Positions 24,427-34,345 of a DNA stretch of 48,249 nucleotides are shown here, piece after piece. Positions within the stretch are counted from its first letter, which is position 1, and every line of letters begins with the position of its first letter. The translations under genes and the position numbers were made by a program. Source of the DNA: DASPKT01 sp035627915 (GTDB lineage Bacteria > Pseudomonadota > Alphaproteobacteria > Azospirillales > Azospirillaceae); contig DASPKT010000287.1 of assembly GCA_035627915.1 (NCBI GenBank), positions 1 through 48,249 on the forward strand, read 5' to 3'. The notes under the pieces are model-generated. The model did not search any database. It was not told the DNA's origin and saw only the letters and a list, made by a program, of their open reading frames with translations.

Positions 24427-26259
24427 ATGATGCACCCGATCACCCGCCGCGCCCTGCTGGCCGGCACCGCCGCGGCCCTGGTGGCCGCGGCACCCGCCCT
24501 GGCGCAGACGGCGGCGCAGTCCGCCAAGGGCGACGTGGCGTCGCTGGACGCCTTCTTCGAGCGGCGCTTCCAGGAGGTCCTGGACCTCACGCCGGAGTTC
24601 CAGACCCAGCTCGGCATCCGCAAGGACTACGGGCGCTGGAACGACATCGGCGACGCCCAGGCGGAGCGGCTGCGGAAACTGAACGCCGAAGCCCTGGCGG
24701 AGCTGCGCGCCGGCTGGAACGCGGGCGCGCTGCCGGCCGACGCCCGCATCAACTACCGCATGTTCGAGTTCCAGGCGGAGCGCCAGGCCGAGGCGTTCCG
24801 CTGGCGCCACCATGCCTACGCGATGAACCACCTGAACGGCCGGCACAACCAGATGCCGGCCCTGCTGGTGAACCTGCACCGCATCGCCTCGGCGGAGGAC
24901 GCGCGCGCCTACATCCAGCGGCTGGAGGGCATCTCCGCCAGCGTCGACCAAATTATCGCCAACAGCCGGGAGGGCCTGGAGAAGGGCATCCTGGCGCCGA
25001 AGTTCTCCCTGGTCCGCATGCTGCCGGACCTGAAGAGCACCATCACCGGCCTGCCCTTCGACAAGGGCCCGGAGCCCTCCACCCTGCTGGCGGACTTCCA
25101 GGGCAAGGTGGCGGCGCTGAAGATCGACGAGGCGCAGAAGGCCGCCCTGGTGGAGGACGCCAGCAAGGCGCTGCTCGCCTCCGTCAAGCCGGCCTATGAG
25201 CGGCTCTACGCCCACGCCGAGGAGCTGATCGCCCGGGCCACCGACGAGGACGGCGTGTGGAAGCTGCCGGACGGCGAGGCCTTCTACCGGTTCCGCGTGC
25301 GCCAGTCGACGACGCTGGACGTCGCGCCGGAGGAGGTCCACCAGACCGGCCTGCGCGAACTCGCCCGCATCCACGGGGAGATGCGGGAGATCCTGAGGAA
25401 GGTCGGCTTCCAGGGCGATTTGCGCGCCTTCTTCGACCATCTGCGGACCGACGACCGCTTCTACTACCCGGAGACGGACGAGGGCCGGGCCGCCTACCTG
25501 AAGCAGGCGGAGGATTACATCGCCGGCATGCAGGAGAAGCTGGACGGGCTGTTCCTGACCAAGCCGAAGGCGCCCGTGGTGGTCAAGCGGGTGGAGCCGT
25601 TCCGCGAGAAGACCTCCGCTCCCGCCTTCTACAACCGGCCGGCGCCCGACGGCTCGCGCCCCGGCGTCTACTACGCCAACCTCCAGCGCATGCGGGAGAA
25701 CCCCAAGTATACGCTGGAGGCCATCGTCTACCACGAGGCCATCCCCGGCCATCACATGCAGGGCTCCATCCAGCAGGAGGCGCAGTCCCTGCCGAAGTTC
25801 CGCCAGTTCGGCGGCTACCAGGCCTACAGCGAGGGCTGGGGCCTGTACGCGGAGCGGCTGCCCAAGGAGCTGGGCTTCTACAAGGACCCCTATTCCGACT
25901 TCGGCCGCCTGACGACGGAGGCGTGGCGGGCCATCCGCCTGGTGGTCGACAGCGGCATCCACGCCAAGAGGTGGACCCGCCAGCAGGCCATCGACTACAT
26001 GGTCCAGAACGCCGCCATCGCCGAGGACAGCGCGGTGCGCGAGGTGGAGCGCTACATCGTCAACCCCGGCCAAGCCACCAGCTACTACATGGGCCTGCTG
26101 AAGATCCTGGAACTGCGCGAGCGGGCGAGGAAGGAGCTGGGGCCGAAGTTCGACATCCGCGCCTTCCACGACGTGATGCTGGTCAACGGCTCGGTCCCGC
26201 TGGACGTGCTGGACGGCATCGTCACCGCCTGGATCGCCGAGCGCAGGCGCGCGGCATAG
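24427..26259 (+). CDS. DUF885 family exported metallopeptidase-like protein, copy 2, Tat signal
   Basis: A 610-residue paralogue of the upstream gene. It starts at the first of two overlapping ATGs (24427 or 24430) after a GAGGAGG site that overlaps the previous stop. The signal MMHPITRRALLAGTAAALVA has a twin-arginine TRRALLA motif and ends ALAQ, so Tat export is likely. The active-site motif YHEAIPGHHMQ is at H436-H443 with EGWGLYAERL (E469). Long blocks are shared with copy 1 (for example TTLDVAPEEVHQTGLRELAR), showing recent duplication. The tight spacing to copy 1 implies one transcript. The substrate is unknown; duplication suggests division of labour among peptides. Confidence 0.9.
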   Translation: MMHPITRRALLAGTAAALVAAAPALAQTAAQSAKGDVASLDAFFERRFQEVLDLTPEFQTQLGIRKDYGRWNDIGDAQAERLRKLNAEALAELRAGWNAGALPADARINYRMFEFQAERQAEAFRWRHHAYAMNHLNGRHNQMPALLVNLHRIASAEDARAYIQRLEGISASVDQIIANSREGLEKGILAPKFSLVRMLPDLKSTITGLPFDKGPEPSTLLADFQGKVAALKIDEAQKAALVEDASKALLASVKPAYERLYAHAEELIARATDEDGVWKLPDGEAFYRFRVRQSTTLDVAPEEVHQTGLRELARIHGEMREILRKVGFQGDLRAFFDHLRTDDRFYYPETDEGRAAYLKQAEDYIAGMQEKLDGLFLTKPKAPVVVKRVEPFREKTSAPAFYNRPAPDGSRPGVYYANLQRMRENPKYTLEAIVYHEAIPGHHMQGSIQQEAQSLPKFRQFGGYQAYSEGWGLYAERLPKELGFYKDPYSDFGRLTTEAWRAIRLVVDSGIHAKRWTRQQAIDYMVQNAAIAEDSAVREVERYIVNPGQATSYYMGLLKILELRERARKELGPKFDIRAFHDVMLVNGSVPLDVLDGIVTAWIAERRRAA

Positions 26260-26377
26260 GCCAGAGGTGCAGGGGCCGGCGGCCGGGCTTGCGGCCCCGC
26301 CGGCCCCCGCCCTACCCTGCCCGTCATCGGCGGACCGGCCCGACAGAGGCCGGCCGCCCGCACCAGGGAGTTCTTCC

Positions 26378-28210
26378 ATGTTCCCAGAGATGACCCGCCG
26401 CGGCCTGCTGCTGGCCGGGACCGCCGCCGCTGCGCTGGGCGCGCTCGGCACGCCGGCCCTGGCCGCCGCCTCCGGCGACGCCGCCCGGCTGGACGCCTTC
26501 TTCGAGGAGGAGTTCCAGCGCTACCTCGCCCGCACGCCGGAGGAGAAGACCTATCTCGGCATCGCGGACGCGGCCGCCTACGGCCGCTGGAACGACATCT
26601 CCGAGCTGTTCCTGGAGGCGACGTACCGGCTGCGCATGGCGTCGCTCGACGCGCTGCGCCGGGAGTTCGACCCCAAGGCCCTGCCGGAGGCGGCGCGGCT
26701 GAACTACCGGCTCTACGAATACGAGCTGCAGCGTGACATCGAGGGCCACCGCTGGCGCCGCCACTTCTACCCGGTGGAGCATTTCAACGGCCGCCATTCC
26801 GACCTGCCGGCCTTCCTCATCAACTTCCACACGGTGAAGTCGGTCGAGGACTACCAGGCGTGGCTGTCGCGGGTGCGCGCCATGCCCGCCGCCGTCGACC
26901 AGCTGATCGAGCGGGCGGAGGATTCGGCCCGCGCCGGCATCATCGCGCCCAAGTTCTCCCTCGCCAAGTCGCTGGCCAACGTCCGCGGCGCCATCAAGGG
27001 CGCGCCGTTCGAGGAGGGGGCTTCGCAGGACAGCGACCTGATGGCCGACATCCGCCGCAAGGTCGCCGGGCTGAAGCTGCCGGAGGCGGAGGCCGCGCGC
27101 CTGACCGCCGAGGCCACGACGGCGCTGAAGGAGGGGTTCGGGCCCGCCTACGCCAAGCTGGCGCAGTACCTGGAGACGCTGGAGGCGCGGGCGACGACCG
27201 ACGACGGCGTCTGGAAGCTGCCCGACGGCGAGGCGTTCTACCGCTACTGCCTGAAGCGGCACACGACGCTGGACCTGTCGCCGGACGAGATCCACGCGCG
27301 CGGCCTGAAGCAGGTCGCCCGCATCCACGCCGACATGCGCGCCATCATGAAGAAGGTCGGGTTCGAGGGCGACCTGCAGGCCTTCTTCCAGCACCTGCGC
27401 ACCGACCCGAAGTTCTACTTCCCCGATACGCCCGAGGGCCACGCCGCCTACATCGCGGAGGCGAGGCGGGTGCTGGAGGAGGTGGACGCCAAGATGGACA
27501 CGCAATTCATCACCAAGCACAAGGCCAAGGTGGTCGTGCAGCGGTTCGAGACCTACCGCGAGCCGACCCAGGCCATCGCCCAGTACAGCCAGCCCACGGC
27601 CGACGGCGAGCGGCCGGGCATCTACTACGTCAACTTCATGAACATGAAGGAGATGCCGAAGTACCAGCTGGAGGTGCTGGCCTTCCACGAGGCCATCCCC
27701 GGCCACCACACCCAGATCGCCATCGCCCAGGAGATGGAGGACCTGCCGAAGTTCCGGCGATTCGGCGGCCACACCGCCTATGTCGAGGGCTGGGGCCTCT
27801 ACAGCGAGCGGCTGCCCAAGGAGATGGGCTTCTACAAGGACCCCTACTCCGACTTCGGCCGCCTCAGCTTCGAGCTGTGGCGCGCCATCCGGCTGGTGGT
27901 CGACACCGGCATCCATGCCAAGCGCTGGACCAAGGAGCAGGCGATCGACTACTTCGCCGCCAACTCCTCCTTCCCGCGCGAGTCGGCCGCGCGCGAGGTG
28001 GAGCGGTACGTCGTCTATCCCGGCCAGGCCTGCGCCTACATGATCGGGATGATGAAGCTGCTGGAGCTGCGCGAGCGCGCCCGCAAGGCGCTGGGCGGCC
28101 GCTTCGACGTGCGCGAGTACCACGACACGGTGCTGCGCAACGGCTCGGTCCCGCTGGTGGTGCTGGAGGAGCAGGTGGACGAGTGGATCGCGCGGAAGAA
28201 GGCCGCCTGA
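26378..28210 (+). CDS. DUF885 family exported metallopeptidase-like protein, copy 3, Tat signal
   Basis: A 610-residue third paralogue, more divergent than copies 1 and 2. The signal is MFPEMTRRGLLLAGTAAAAL with a clear twin-arginine motif; an internal ATG at 26393 (MTRRG) is an alternative start. The motif is FHEAIPGHHTQ (H437, E438, H443, H444) plus EGWGLYSERL (E470). It differs in substrate-facing stretches, for example MNMKEMPKYQLEVLAF where copies 1 and 2 have LQRMRENPKY, so specificity probably differs. 118 bases separate it from copy 2; no terminator is evident there. A hairpin follows its stop. Confidence 0.9.
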   Translation: MFPEMTRRGLLLAGTAAAALGALGTPALAAASGDAARLDAFFEEEFQRYLARTPEEKTYLGIADAAAYGRWNDISELFLEATYRLRMASLDALRREFDPKALPEAARLNYRLYEYELQRDIEGHRWRRHFYPVEHFNGRHSDLPAFLINFHTVKSVEDYQAWLSRVRAMPAAVDQLIERAEDSARAGIIAPKFSLAKSLANVRGAIKGAPFEEGASQDSDLMADIRRKVAGLKLPEAEAARLTAEATTALKEGFGPAYAKLAQYLETLEARATTDDGVWKLPDGEAFYRYCLKRHTTLDLSPDEIHARGLKQVARIHADMRAIMKKVGFEGDLQAFFQHLRTDPKFYFPDTPEGHAAYIAEARRVLEEVDAKMDTQFITKHKAKVVVQRFETYREPTQAIAQYSQPTADGERPGIYYVNFMNMKEMPKYQLEVLAFHEAIPGHHTQIAIAQEMEDLPKFRRFGGHTAYVEGWGLYSERLPKEMGFYKDPYSDFGRLSFELWRAIRLVVDTGIHAKRWTKEQAIDYFAANSSFPRESAAREVERYVVYPGQACAYMIGMMKLLELRERARKALGGRFDVREYHDTVLRNGSVPLVVLEEQVDEWIARKKAA

Positions 28211-28219
28211 TCCGGGGGC

Positions 28220-28245
28220 GGGGCCGCGGGGTCTTCCGCGGCCCC
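28220..28245. terminator. Hairpin between convergent DUF885 copy 3 and OsmC genes
   Basis: GGGGCCGCGG (28220-28229), a six-base loop GGTCTT, and CCGCGGCCCC (28236-28245) form a perfect ten-base-pair stem followed by TTCCCGCC. The T tract is weak, but position between two convergent genes makes a bidirectional termination role likely. Confidence 0.55.
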
Positions 28246-28253
28246 TTCCCGCC

Positions 28254-28763
28254 TCAGAGCGTCGCGAGCGAGACGGCGACCGCCGGCGGGCTGCGCAGCG
28301 TCTGGTAGATCACGCAGTAGCGCTCCGTCAGCTTCAGCAGCGTGGCCTTCTGCTCCTCCGTCAGCTCGCCCTCGACCTCGAAGCTCAGCCGCACGTCGCG
28401 GAAGCCCACGGGCGCGTCCTTGGCCACGCCCAGCGTGCCGCGGAAGTCCAGGTCGCCCTCCGCCCGCACGGTGCCGCCCCGCACCGGCAGGCCGAGCGCG
28501 GTGGCGACGGCGCGCAGCGTGACGCCGGCGCAGGCCACCAGCGCCTCCAGCAGCATGTCGCCGGAGCAGGCGGCCGCCCCGTCGCCGCCGGTGGCGGGGT
28601 GCAGCCCGGCCTCCACGAGTGCCCGGCCCGTCTCCACCTTGCAGGTCAGCGAGCCCTCCTCCAGGCTGCCGGACGCCCGCAGCGTCACGATCGCGGTCTC
28701 CGGATCGTCCTTGTAGCGGGCCTTGATGGGTGCCTGGATGGCGCGCAGCTCGTCGGCGTTCAT
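28254..28763 (-). CDS. OsmC/Ohr family protein
   Basis: A 169-residue protein of the OsmC fold, whose members reduce organic hydroperoxides through two cysteines. It shows GDGAAACSGDMLLEALVACAGVTLRAVA with two cysteines (CSGD and ACAG) separated as the resolving pair would be, and the preceding acidic strand of the family; RYCVIYQTLRSPPAV near the end is the usual C-terminal strand. It belongs to the OsmC-like subgroup rather than classical Ohr, judged by the long N-terminal PIKARYKDDPETAIVTL segment. Activity is inferred from family only. Convergent with the DUF885 genes. Confidence 0.85.
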   Translation of the reverse strand: MNADELRAIQAPIKARYKDDPETAIVTLRASGSLEEGSLTCKVETGRALVEAGLHPATGGDGAAACSGDMLLEALVACAGVTLRAVATALGLPVRGGTVRAEGDLDFRGTLGVAKDAPVGFRDVRLSFEVEGELTEEQKATLLKLTERYCVIYQTLRSPPAVAVSLATL

Positions 28764-29169
28764 GGCTGGGTTTCCCGGTCGGTGGTGCGACGCCGGGGGA
28801 AGCCGGCATCCCAGGCTACATGCGCCGGCCGGCGCCCGGGATGCAATGGCCCGAACGTGGGAGCCGGGGCCGGCGGCCCCTTCCGGGATACGGTGGCGAC
28901 GGCTCGAGAGAAAGGCGGATCATGCGGCGTGTACCCCACCCGGTGGGTAGTATTCCCGCCACCCCGCACGCTTCGATTGCAAAAAACGTCAAGCCCCTCC
29001 TAAAGCCATAAACCCCCTGACCGAGCGGGGGGGTTGCCTGGAATCCTTCCTTGCCTTAACCAACTCAGGCCGGGCACCGTCGCCAACCAGCAACCGCCAT
29101 CCCCGATGCATCCGATCGATCGGCCGGGCCCCTCCACCGCCATTCCCCTGGAAGAGTACGCCTGACCTG
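28764..29169. other. Intergenic region, divergent OsmC and response regulator
   Basis: About 400 bases without a supported gene. It contains GTACCCCACCCGGTGGGTAG (28931-28950), a near-perfect palindrome that could bind a dimeric regulator, and AACCCCC...GGGGGTT (29011-29034), a GC-rich hairpin that resembles a weak terminator on either strand. A TTGCAAAAAACG patch around 28978 is the most AT-rich part. Several frames are open but show no ribosome-binding site and have non-coding composition. Confidence 0.5.
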
Positions 29170-29577
29170 ATGGGACAGACCGCACCGACCGAAGCCGCCC
29201 GCGTCCGCATCCTGATCGTGGAGGACGACGCCCTGGTGGCGCTCGGCATCCGCCTCACCCTCCAGGAGCTGGGCTACTCGGTGTGCGGCATCGCCGCGTC
29301 GGAACCGGAGGCGGTGAAGCTGGCCGGCGAGACGCGGCCGGACCTGGCCCTGATGGACATCCGGCTGAAAGGGCCGGTGGACGGCATCGACACGGCGCGG
29401 CGCCTGCGCAGCGAATTCAACATCCGCTCGGTCTACCTCTCCGCCTATACGGACGAGCAGACCATGTCGCGGGTGAGCCAGACCTATCCCCTGGGTTTCG
29501 TCCAGAAGCCCTACTCGGCCAACCAGCTCAAGGTCGCCCTCGATCTGGCGCTCCGGCGCCTGGGCGGCACCGCCTGA
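29170..29577 (+). CDS. Single-domain response regulator
   Basis: A 135-residue lone receiver. RILIVEDDALVALGIRLTL carries the acidic pocket, LALMDIRLKGPVDGID the phosphoacceptor aspartate, SVYLSAYTDEQ the switch serine/threonine region and GFVQKPYS the lysine. The MDIRL..G.DGI pattern groups it with receivers of histidine-kinase/PhyR-associated type rather than CheY. There is no output domain and no kinase beside it. GGAAGAG lies about 18 bases before the ATG, a weak ribosome-binding site. It may act as a phosphate sink or adaptor; that is inference. A repeat lipoprotein gene follows 157 bases on. Confidence 0.88.
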   Translation: MGQTAPTEAARVRILIVEDDALVALGIRLTLQELGYSVCGIAASEPEAVKLAGETRPDLALMDIRLKGPVDGIDTARRLRSEFNIRSVYLSAYTDEQTMSRVSQTYPLGFVQKPYSANQLKVALDLALRRLGGTA

Positions 29578-29734
29578 AACCCCTCCGCGGCGGCGTCCGC
29601 GGCACGGGTCCGATCCTTGTCCCACGCGTCGCGGGAATATCCCGGCGCGTTCCGGTGTTAGTCCAGGTGCCGGTATGCCGGACGCCAGCTTGGCGGGGGT
29701 ACGGCCGGCGACGATCGACGATGAGGAGAGCGAC

Positions 29735-30163
29735 ATGCGATCGAAGCTTCTGCTTCTTGCCCCGGTGCTGATGCTGGGCCTGGCGGCATGCGGTGACAGT
29801 GGCTCCAACACGGCGGGCGGTGGCAGCGGCGGCAGCAGCTCGCCGTCGACTGCCGGCTCCAACCCGCCGTCCGGCGACACCGCCGGCAGCGCGTCCACCT
29901 CGGGCAGCACCGCGGGCTCCACGACGGGTTCGGCCACCAGCGGCTCGTCCACGACCGACACCACGGGCACGACCGGCTCGACCACCGGCACCACCGGCTC
30001 CACCGGGTCGACCACCGGCGGCACGACCGACACGACCGGCGGCGCCACCACCGGCTCCACCGGCGCGACCGGCGGCTCGACGACCGGCACCACCGGCTCG
30101 ACCACGGGCGGCACCTCGGGCACGACCGGCTCGACGGGCTCGCGTCCGGGCGGCGGCCGCTGA
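29735..30163 (+). CDS. Thr/Gly/Ser repeat lipoprotein
   Basis: A 142-residue lipoprotein starting MRSKLLLLAPVLMLGLAACG, with a strong ribosome-binding site (GAGGAGAG). The lipobox LAAC at residues 16-19 gives a mature protein that is almost entirely Thr, Gly and Ser, built of imperfect repeats such as TTGTTGSTTG, and ending SRPGGGR. Such sequences are disordered and probably extend from the outer membrane. No function is known; a stress or envelope role is only a guess. The 20 residues in frame upstream (from 29675) are rejected because the lipobox start fits. It is followed by a strong terminator, so it is probably a single-gene transcript. Confidence 0.8.
   Translation: MRSKLLLLAPVLMLGLAACGDSGSNTAGGGSGGSSSPSTAGSNPPSGDTAGSASTSGSTAGSTTGSATSGSSTTDTTGTTGSTTGTTGSTGSTTGGTTDTTGGATTGSTGATGGSTTGTTGSTTGGTSGTTGSTGSRPGGGR
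29930..30145. repeat. Short tandem coding repeats (ACC GGC ACC / ACC GGC TCC triplets)
   Basis: Within the lipoprotein gene the pattern GGC-TCC/TCG-ACC-ACC and GGC-ACC/ACG-ACC recurs in six- to fifteen-base units for about 200 bases. This simple sequence is a likely site for length change by slippage. It also makes a long spurious valine/proline-rich open frame on the other strand. Confidence 0.75.
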
Positions 30164-30221
30164 TCTCAGGGCGGGCCCGCCCCCGGGCGGGCCCGGTAGC
30201 CCTGTAAGGCACGCTTCGGAG

Positions 30222-30280
30222 ACTCCCGGCGGCGCCGCGTCCCCCGACAGGGGGGCGGCGCCGGTGGGAGTTTTCCTTTT
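30222..30280 (+). terminator. Strong intrinsic terminator after the repeat lipoprotein gene
   Basis: ACTCCCGGCGGCGCCGCG...CCCCC pairs, across a GACA loop, with GGGGGGCGGCGCCGGTGGGAGT, followed by TTTTCCTTTT (30271-30280). A stem of about 20 pairs with few mismatches and a T-rich tail is the most convincing rho-independent terminator in this window. A smaller GGCGGGCCC/GGGCGGGCCC hairpin precedes it at 30171-30194. Confidence 0.8.
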
Positions 30281-30309
30281 CCGGGAGGCGCCAGCCCCGG
30301 GCCCGACGC

Positions 30310-30711
30310 TCAGGCCGGCGGGACCTGGCGCGGCCGGCGGTCCTCGCCGATCGAGACGTAGGTGAAGACGCCCTCGGTGACCTTGACCACCTCGGCGTCG
30401 AAGCCGCGGCGCACCCAGGTGTCGATCTTGACCCGGATCGAGGTGTTCCCGACCCTGAGCACGTGGGCGTAGAAGTTCACCTCGTCGCCGATGCTGACCG
30501 GGCGGTGGAACTTCATCGCCTCGATCCCGATGGTGGCGACCCGGCCGCCGGCGCGGCGCGCGGCGACGACGGCGCCGGCGACGTCCATGTGCGACAGCAC
30601 CCAGCCGCCGAAGATGTCGCCGTTGGTGTTCACGTCGGCCGGCGAGGCGTAGACGCGGAGCGCCGGGGCCTTGTCGAAGTCCGGCATCTCCTCATGGGGG
30701 GCGGCGGTCAT
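30310..30711 (-). CDS. Acyl-CoA thioesterase, hotdog fold (YciA type)
   Basis: A 133-residue single-domain hotdog thioesterase, hydrolysing acyl-CoA to free acid and CoA. The core motif NTNGDIFGGWVLSHMDVAGA contains the conserved catalytic Asp of the YciA-like family (N-G-D-I-F-G-G), followed by KFHRPVSIGDEVNFYAHVLR. The start at 30711 has GGAGAG upstream; the 27 residues before it are arginine-rich and rejected. Likely cytosolic and hexameric by family. It is divergent from parE across about 108 bases. Confidence 0.92.
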   Translation of the reverse strand: MTAAPHEEMPDFDKAPALRVYASPADVNTNGDIFGGWVLSHMDVAGAVVAARRAGGRVATIGIEAMKFHRPVSIGDEVNFYAHVLRVGNTSIRVKIDTWVRRGFDAEVVKVTEGVFTYVSIGEDRRPRQVPPA

Positions 30712-30740
30712 GGCGCTCTTCTCTCCGCTGGGCTGCGTGT

Positions 30741-30754
30741 CACAAAATCTTGTG
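30741..30754. promoter_or_regulatory. Palindrome between thioesterase and parE
   Basis: CACAA-AATC-TTGTG is a perfect five-base inverted repeat around four AT-rich bases, 30 bases upstream of the thioesterase ATG and about 66 before parE. It could be an operator for either gene. No regulator is identified. Confidence 0.3.
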
Positions 30755-30784
30755 GTCCGGGCGGCGCTGCGACACCGCATGTCC

Positions 30785-30814
30785 TTGAACACCGCCCCGG
30801 CCGAACTCTATAAT
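30785..30814 (+). promoter_or_regulatory. Strong parE promoter predicting a leaderless transcript
   Basis: TTGAAC (30785-30790) and the perfect -10 consensus TATAAT (30809-30814) are 18 bases apart. The parE ATG is at 30820, only five bases after the -10 box, exactly where transcription would begin, and no ribosome-binding site is present. parE is therefore probably translated from a leaderless mRNA. Confidence 0.75.
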
Positions 30815-30819
30815 GGGGC

Positions 30820-32808
<1,989 letters not shown>

Positions 32809-32827
32809 GCGCGGTGCCCGCATGCCC

Positions 32828-32858
32828 GGGGCGGGAGGCGGCTCCCGCCCCCTTCCCT
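32828..32858 (+). terminator. Terminator-like hairpin after parE
   Basis: GGGGCGGGAG (32828-32837), loop GCGG, CTCCCGCCCC (32842-32851), then CTTCCCTT. A perfect ten-pair stem with a short pyrimidine tail lies 20 bases after the parE stop. Confidence 0.6.
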
Positions 32859-32915
32859 TGCGGCGCGTCCGCGTGTAAAGCCCGGGTCCGGCCGACGCTT
32901 CAGGACCGACCGCCC

Positions 32916-34154
32916 ATGACCCGCATCCTCCGCGCGCTTCTGATGACCACCGCCCTGGCCTTCGCCGCGGCGCCCGCCCTGCCCGCCGCCGCCCAGGACA
33001 AGCCGCGGGCCGTCCGCGCCGACGTCGGCAAGCCGATCCAGGAGGCGCAGGCGCTCAACAAGAAGGGCCAGTTCAAACAGGCCCTGGAGCGGGCGAAGGC
33101 GGCGGAGGCGGTCACCGACCGCTCGCCCTTCGAGACGATGGCGCTGGAGCTGACCATCGCCCAGTCCTGGCTGGGGCTGAAGGAACCGGCCAAGGCCGCG
33201 GCCGCCATCGAGCGGGCGGTGGCGACCGGCGAGATGACCCCGGACGACCGCGCCCAGCGCCTGGACACCATCGCACGGCTGCAGTACCAGGCCGGCGACT
33301 ACGCCAAGTCCGTCTCCTTCGGCCAGCAGGCCATGAAGGAGGGCAACACCAACATGGAGCTGCGCGGCATGGTCGCGCAGGCCCTGTTCCTGGAGAAGCG
33401 CTTCGCCGACGCGGCGGCCACGGTGCTGCCCGTCATCCAGGAGCAGGAGAAGTCGGGGAAGAAGCCGCAGGAGGACTTCCTGCAGATGCGGGCCAACGCC
33501 TTCCACCAGCTGGGCGACCGCAAGGCGCTGATCCCGGCCATGGAGCAGCTGATCCGCCACTACCCCAAGCAGGACTACTGGAACGGCCTGCTGCACGAGC
33601 TGACGCAGATGCCGGGCTACAGCGGGGAGCTGGACCTGGACGCCGGGCTGCTGCGCATGCGCACCGGCTTCCTCATCAAGCCCGGCACCTTCATGGAGCT
33701 GGCGCAGACGGCGCTCTACGTGAAGATGCCGAACCAGGCGCTGGCGATCCTCGACAAGGGCTTCGCCGCCGGCGTGCTGGGCAAGAGCGCCGCCGGCGCC
33801 GACCGCGAGAAGCGCCTGCTGGACTTCGCCCGCAAGCGCGTGGGCGAGATCAAGGCGGAGCTGCCGACGCTGGAGCAGGAGGCCCGCGCGGCCGAGTCCG
33901 GCGACGGGCTGGTCGCGGTGGGGCGCGCCCACGCCGACTACGGCGACTTCCCCAAGGCCATCGCGCTGATGGACGAGGGCTTCCGCAAGGGCAAGCTCTC
34001 CAACATCGAGCATTCCCGCCTTCGCCTGGGCGTGGTGCTGCTGGAGGCCGGCCAGCGCGACCGCGGCGAGAAGCTGCTCAAGGCGGTGAAGGGTACCGAC
34101 GGCGCCGCCGTGCTGGCCCGCCTGTGGCTGCTGGTCGGGCGCCAGGGCGCCTGA
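32916..34154 (+). CDS. Exported TPR-like repeat protein, copy 1
   Basis: A 412-residue protein with a Sec signal (MTRILRALLMTTALAFAAAP, cut near PAAAQD) followed by helical repeats of TPR/Sel1-like character. Examples are KPIQEAQALNKKGQFKQALE near residue 40, the GDYAKSVSFGQQAMKEG repeat, ALFLEKRFADAAATVLPVIQ and RAHADYGDFPKAIALMDEGF. The C-terminus LKAVKGTDGAAVLARLWLL is shared with the next gene. It is probably a periplasmic scaffold. No catalytic motif is seen. AGGA lies upstream of the ATG. Together with the following gene it forms a tandem duplicated pair; the family has no recognised name. Confidence 0.8.
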   Translation: MTRILRALLMTTALAFAAAPALPAAAQDKPRAVRADVGKPIQEAQALNKKGQFKQALERAKAAEAVTDRSPFETMALELTIAQSWLGLKEPAKAAAAIERAVATGEMTPDDRAQRLDTIARLQYQAGDYAKSVSFGQQAMKEGNTNMELRGMVAQALFLEKRFADAAATVLPVIQEQEKSGKKPQEDFLQMRANAFHQLGDRKALIPAMEQLIRHYPKQDYWNGLLHELTQMPGYSGELDLDAGLLRMRTGFLIKPGTFMELAQTALYVKMPNQALAILDKGFAAGVLGKSAAGADREKRLLDFARKRVGEIKAELPTLEQEARAAESGDGLVAVGRAHADYGDFPKAIALMDEGFRKGKLSNIEHSRLRLGVVLLEAGQRDRGEKLLKAVKGTDGAAVLARLWLLVGRQGA

Positions 34155-34188
34155 GCCCGCGCCGGCCGGCCTTCGACGTTCGATGCCG

Positions 34189-34240
34189 AACCCCGGGGGA
34201 AATGGAGGTAACCCAGCCTCCAAATCGCGCTCCCCGGGTT
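34189..34240. other. Two-tier stem-loop between the TPR-like paralogues
   Basis: An outer pair AACCCCGGGGGA / TCCCCGGGTT encloses an inner pair TGGAGG / CCTCCA with loop TAACCCAG. The structure occupies the middle of the 191-base gap between the two tandem genes. The lack of a T tract argues against simple termination; an mRNA stability or regulatory structure is possible. The inner GGAGG is a ribosome-binding-site-like sequence held in the stem. Confidence 0.4.
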
Positions 34241-34345
34241 GATCCCGCGACATCCTGTCGCCACGATCCTGCGTGACCATCGGGATGTTGGAGCGCCCGG
34301 CTCCTGTCCGGCGTTCCGCCCGCAACGACACGCGTGGAGGTGGGA

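Noticed and set aside
24241..26451. A 736-codon minus-strand frame opposite DUF885 copy 2
   Set aside because: The composition is typical of antisense to GC-rich coding DNA; DUF885 motifs and a signal peptide are on the plus strand.
29634..29660. EcfG-type stress promoter before the repeat lipoprotein gene
   Set aside because: GGAAT-17-TGTT has mismatches in both elements of GGAAC-16/17-CGTT. Too weak to list.
29065..30123. A 352-codon minus-strand frame rich in valine and proline
   Set aside because: It is the complement of the Thr/Gly/Ser repeats of the lipoprotein gene. The plus strand has a lipobox, ribosome-binding site and terminator; the minus strand has none.
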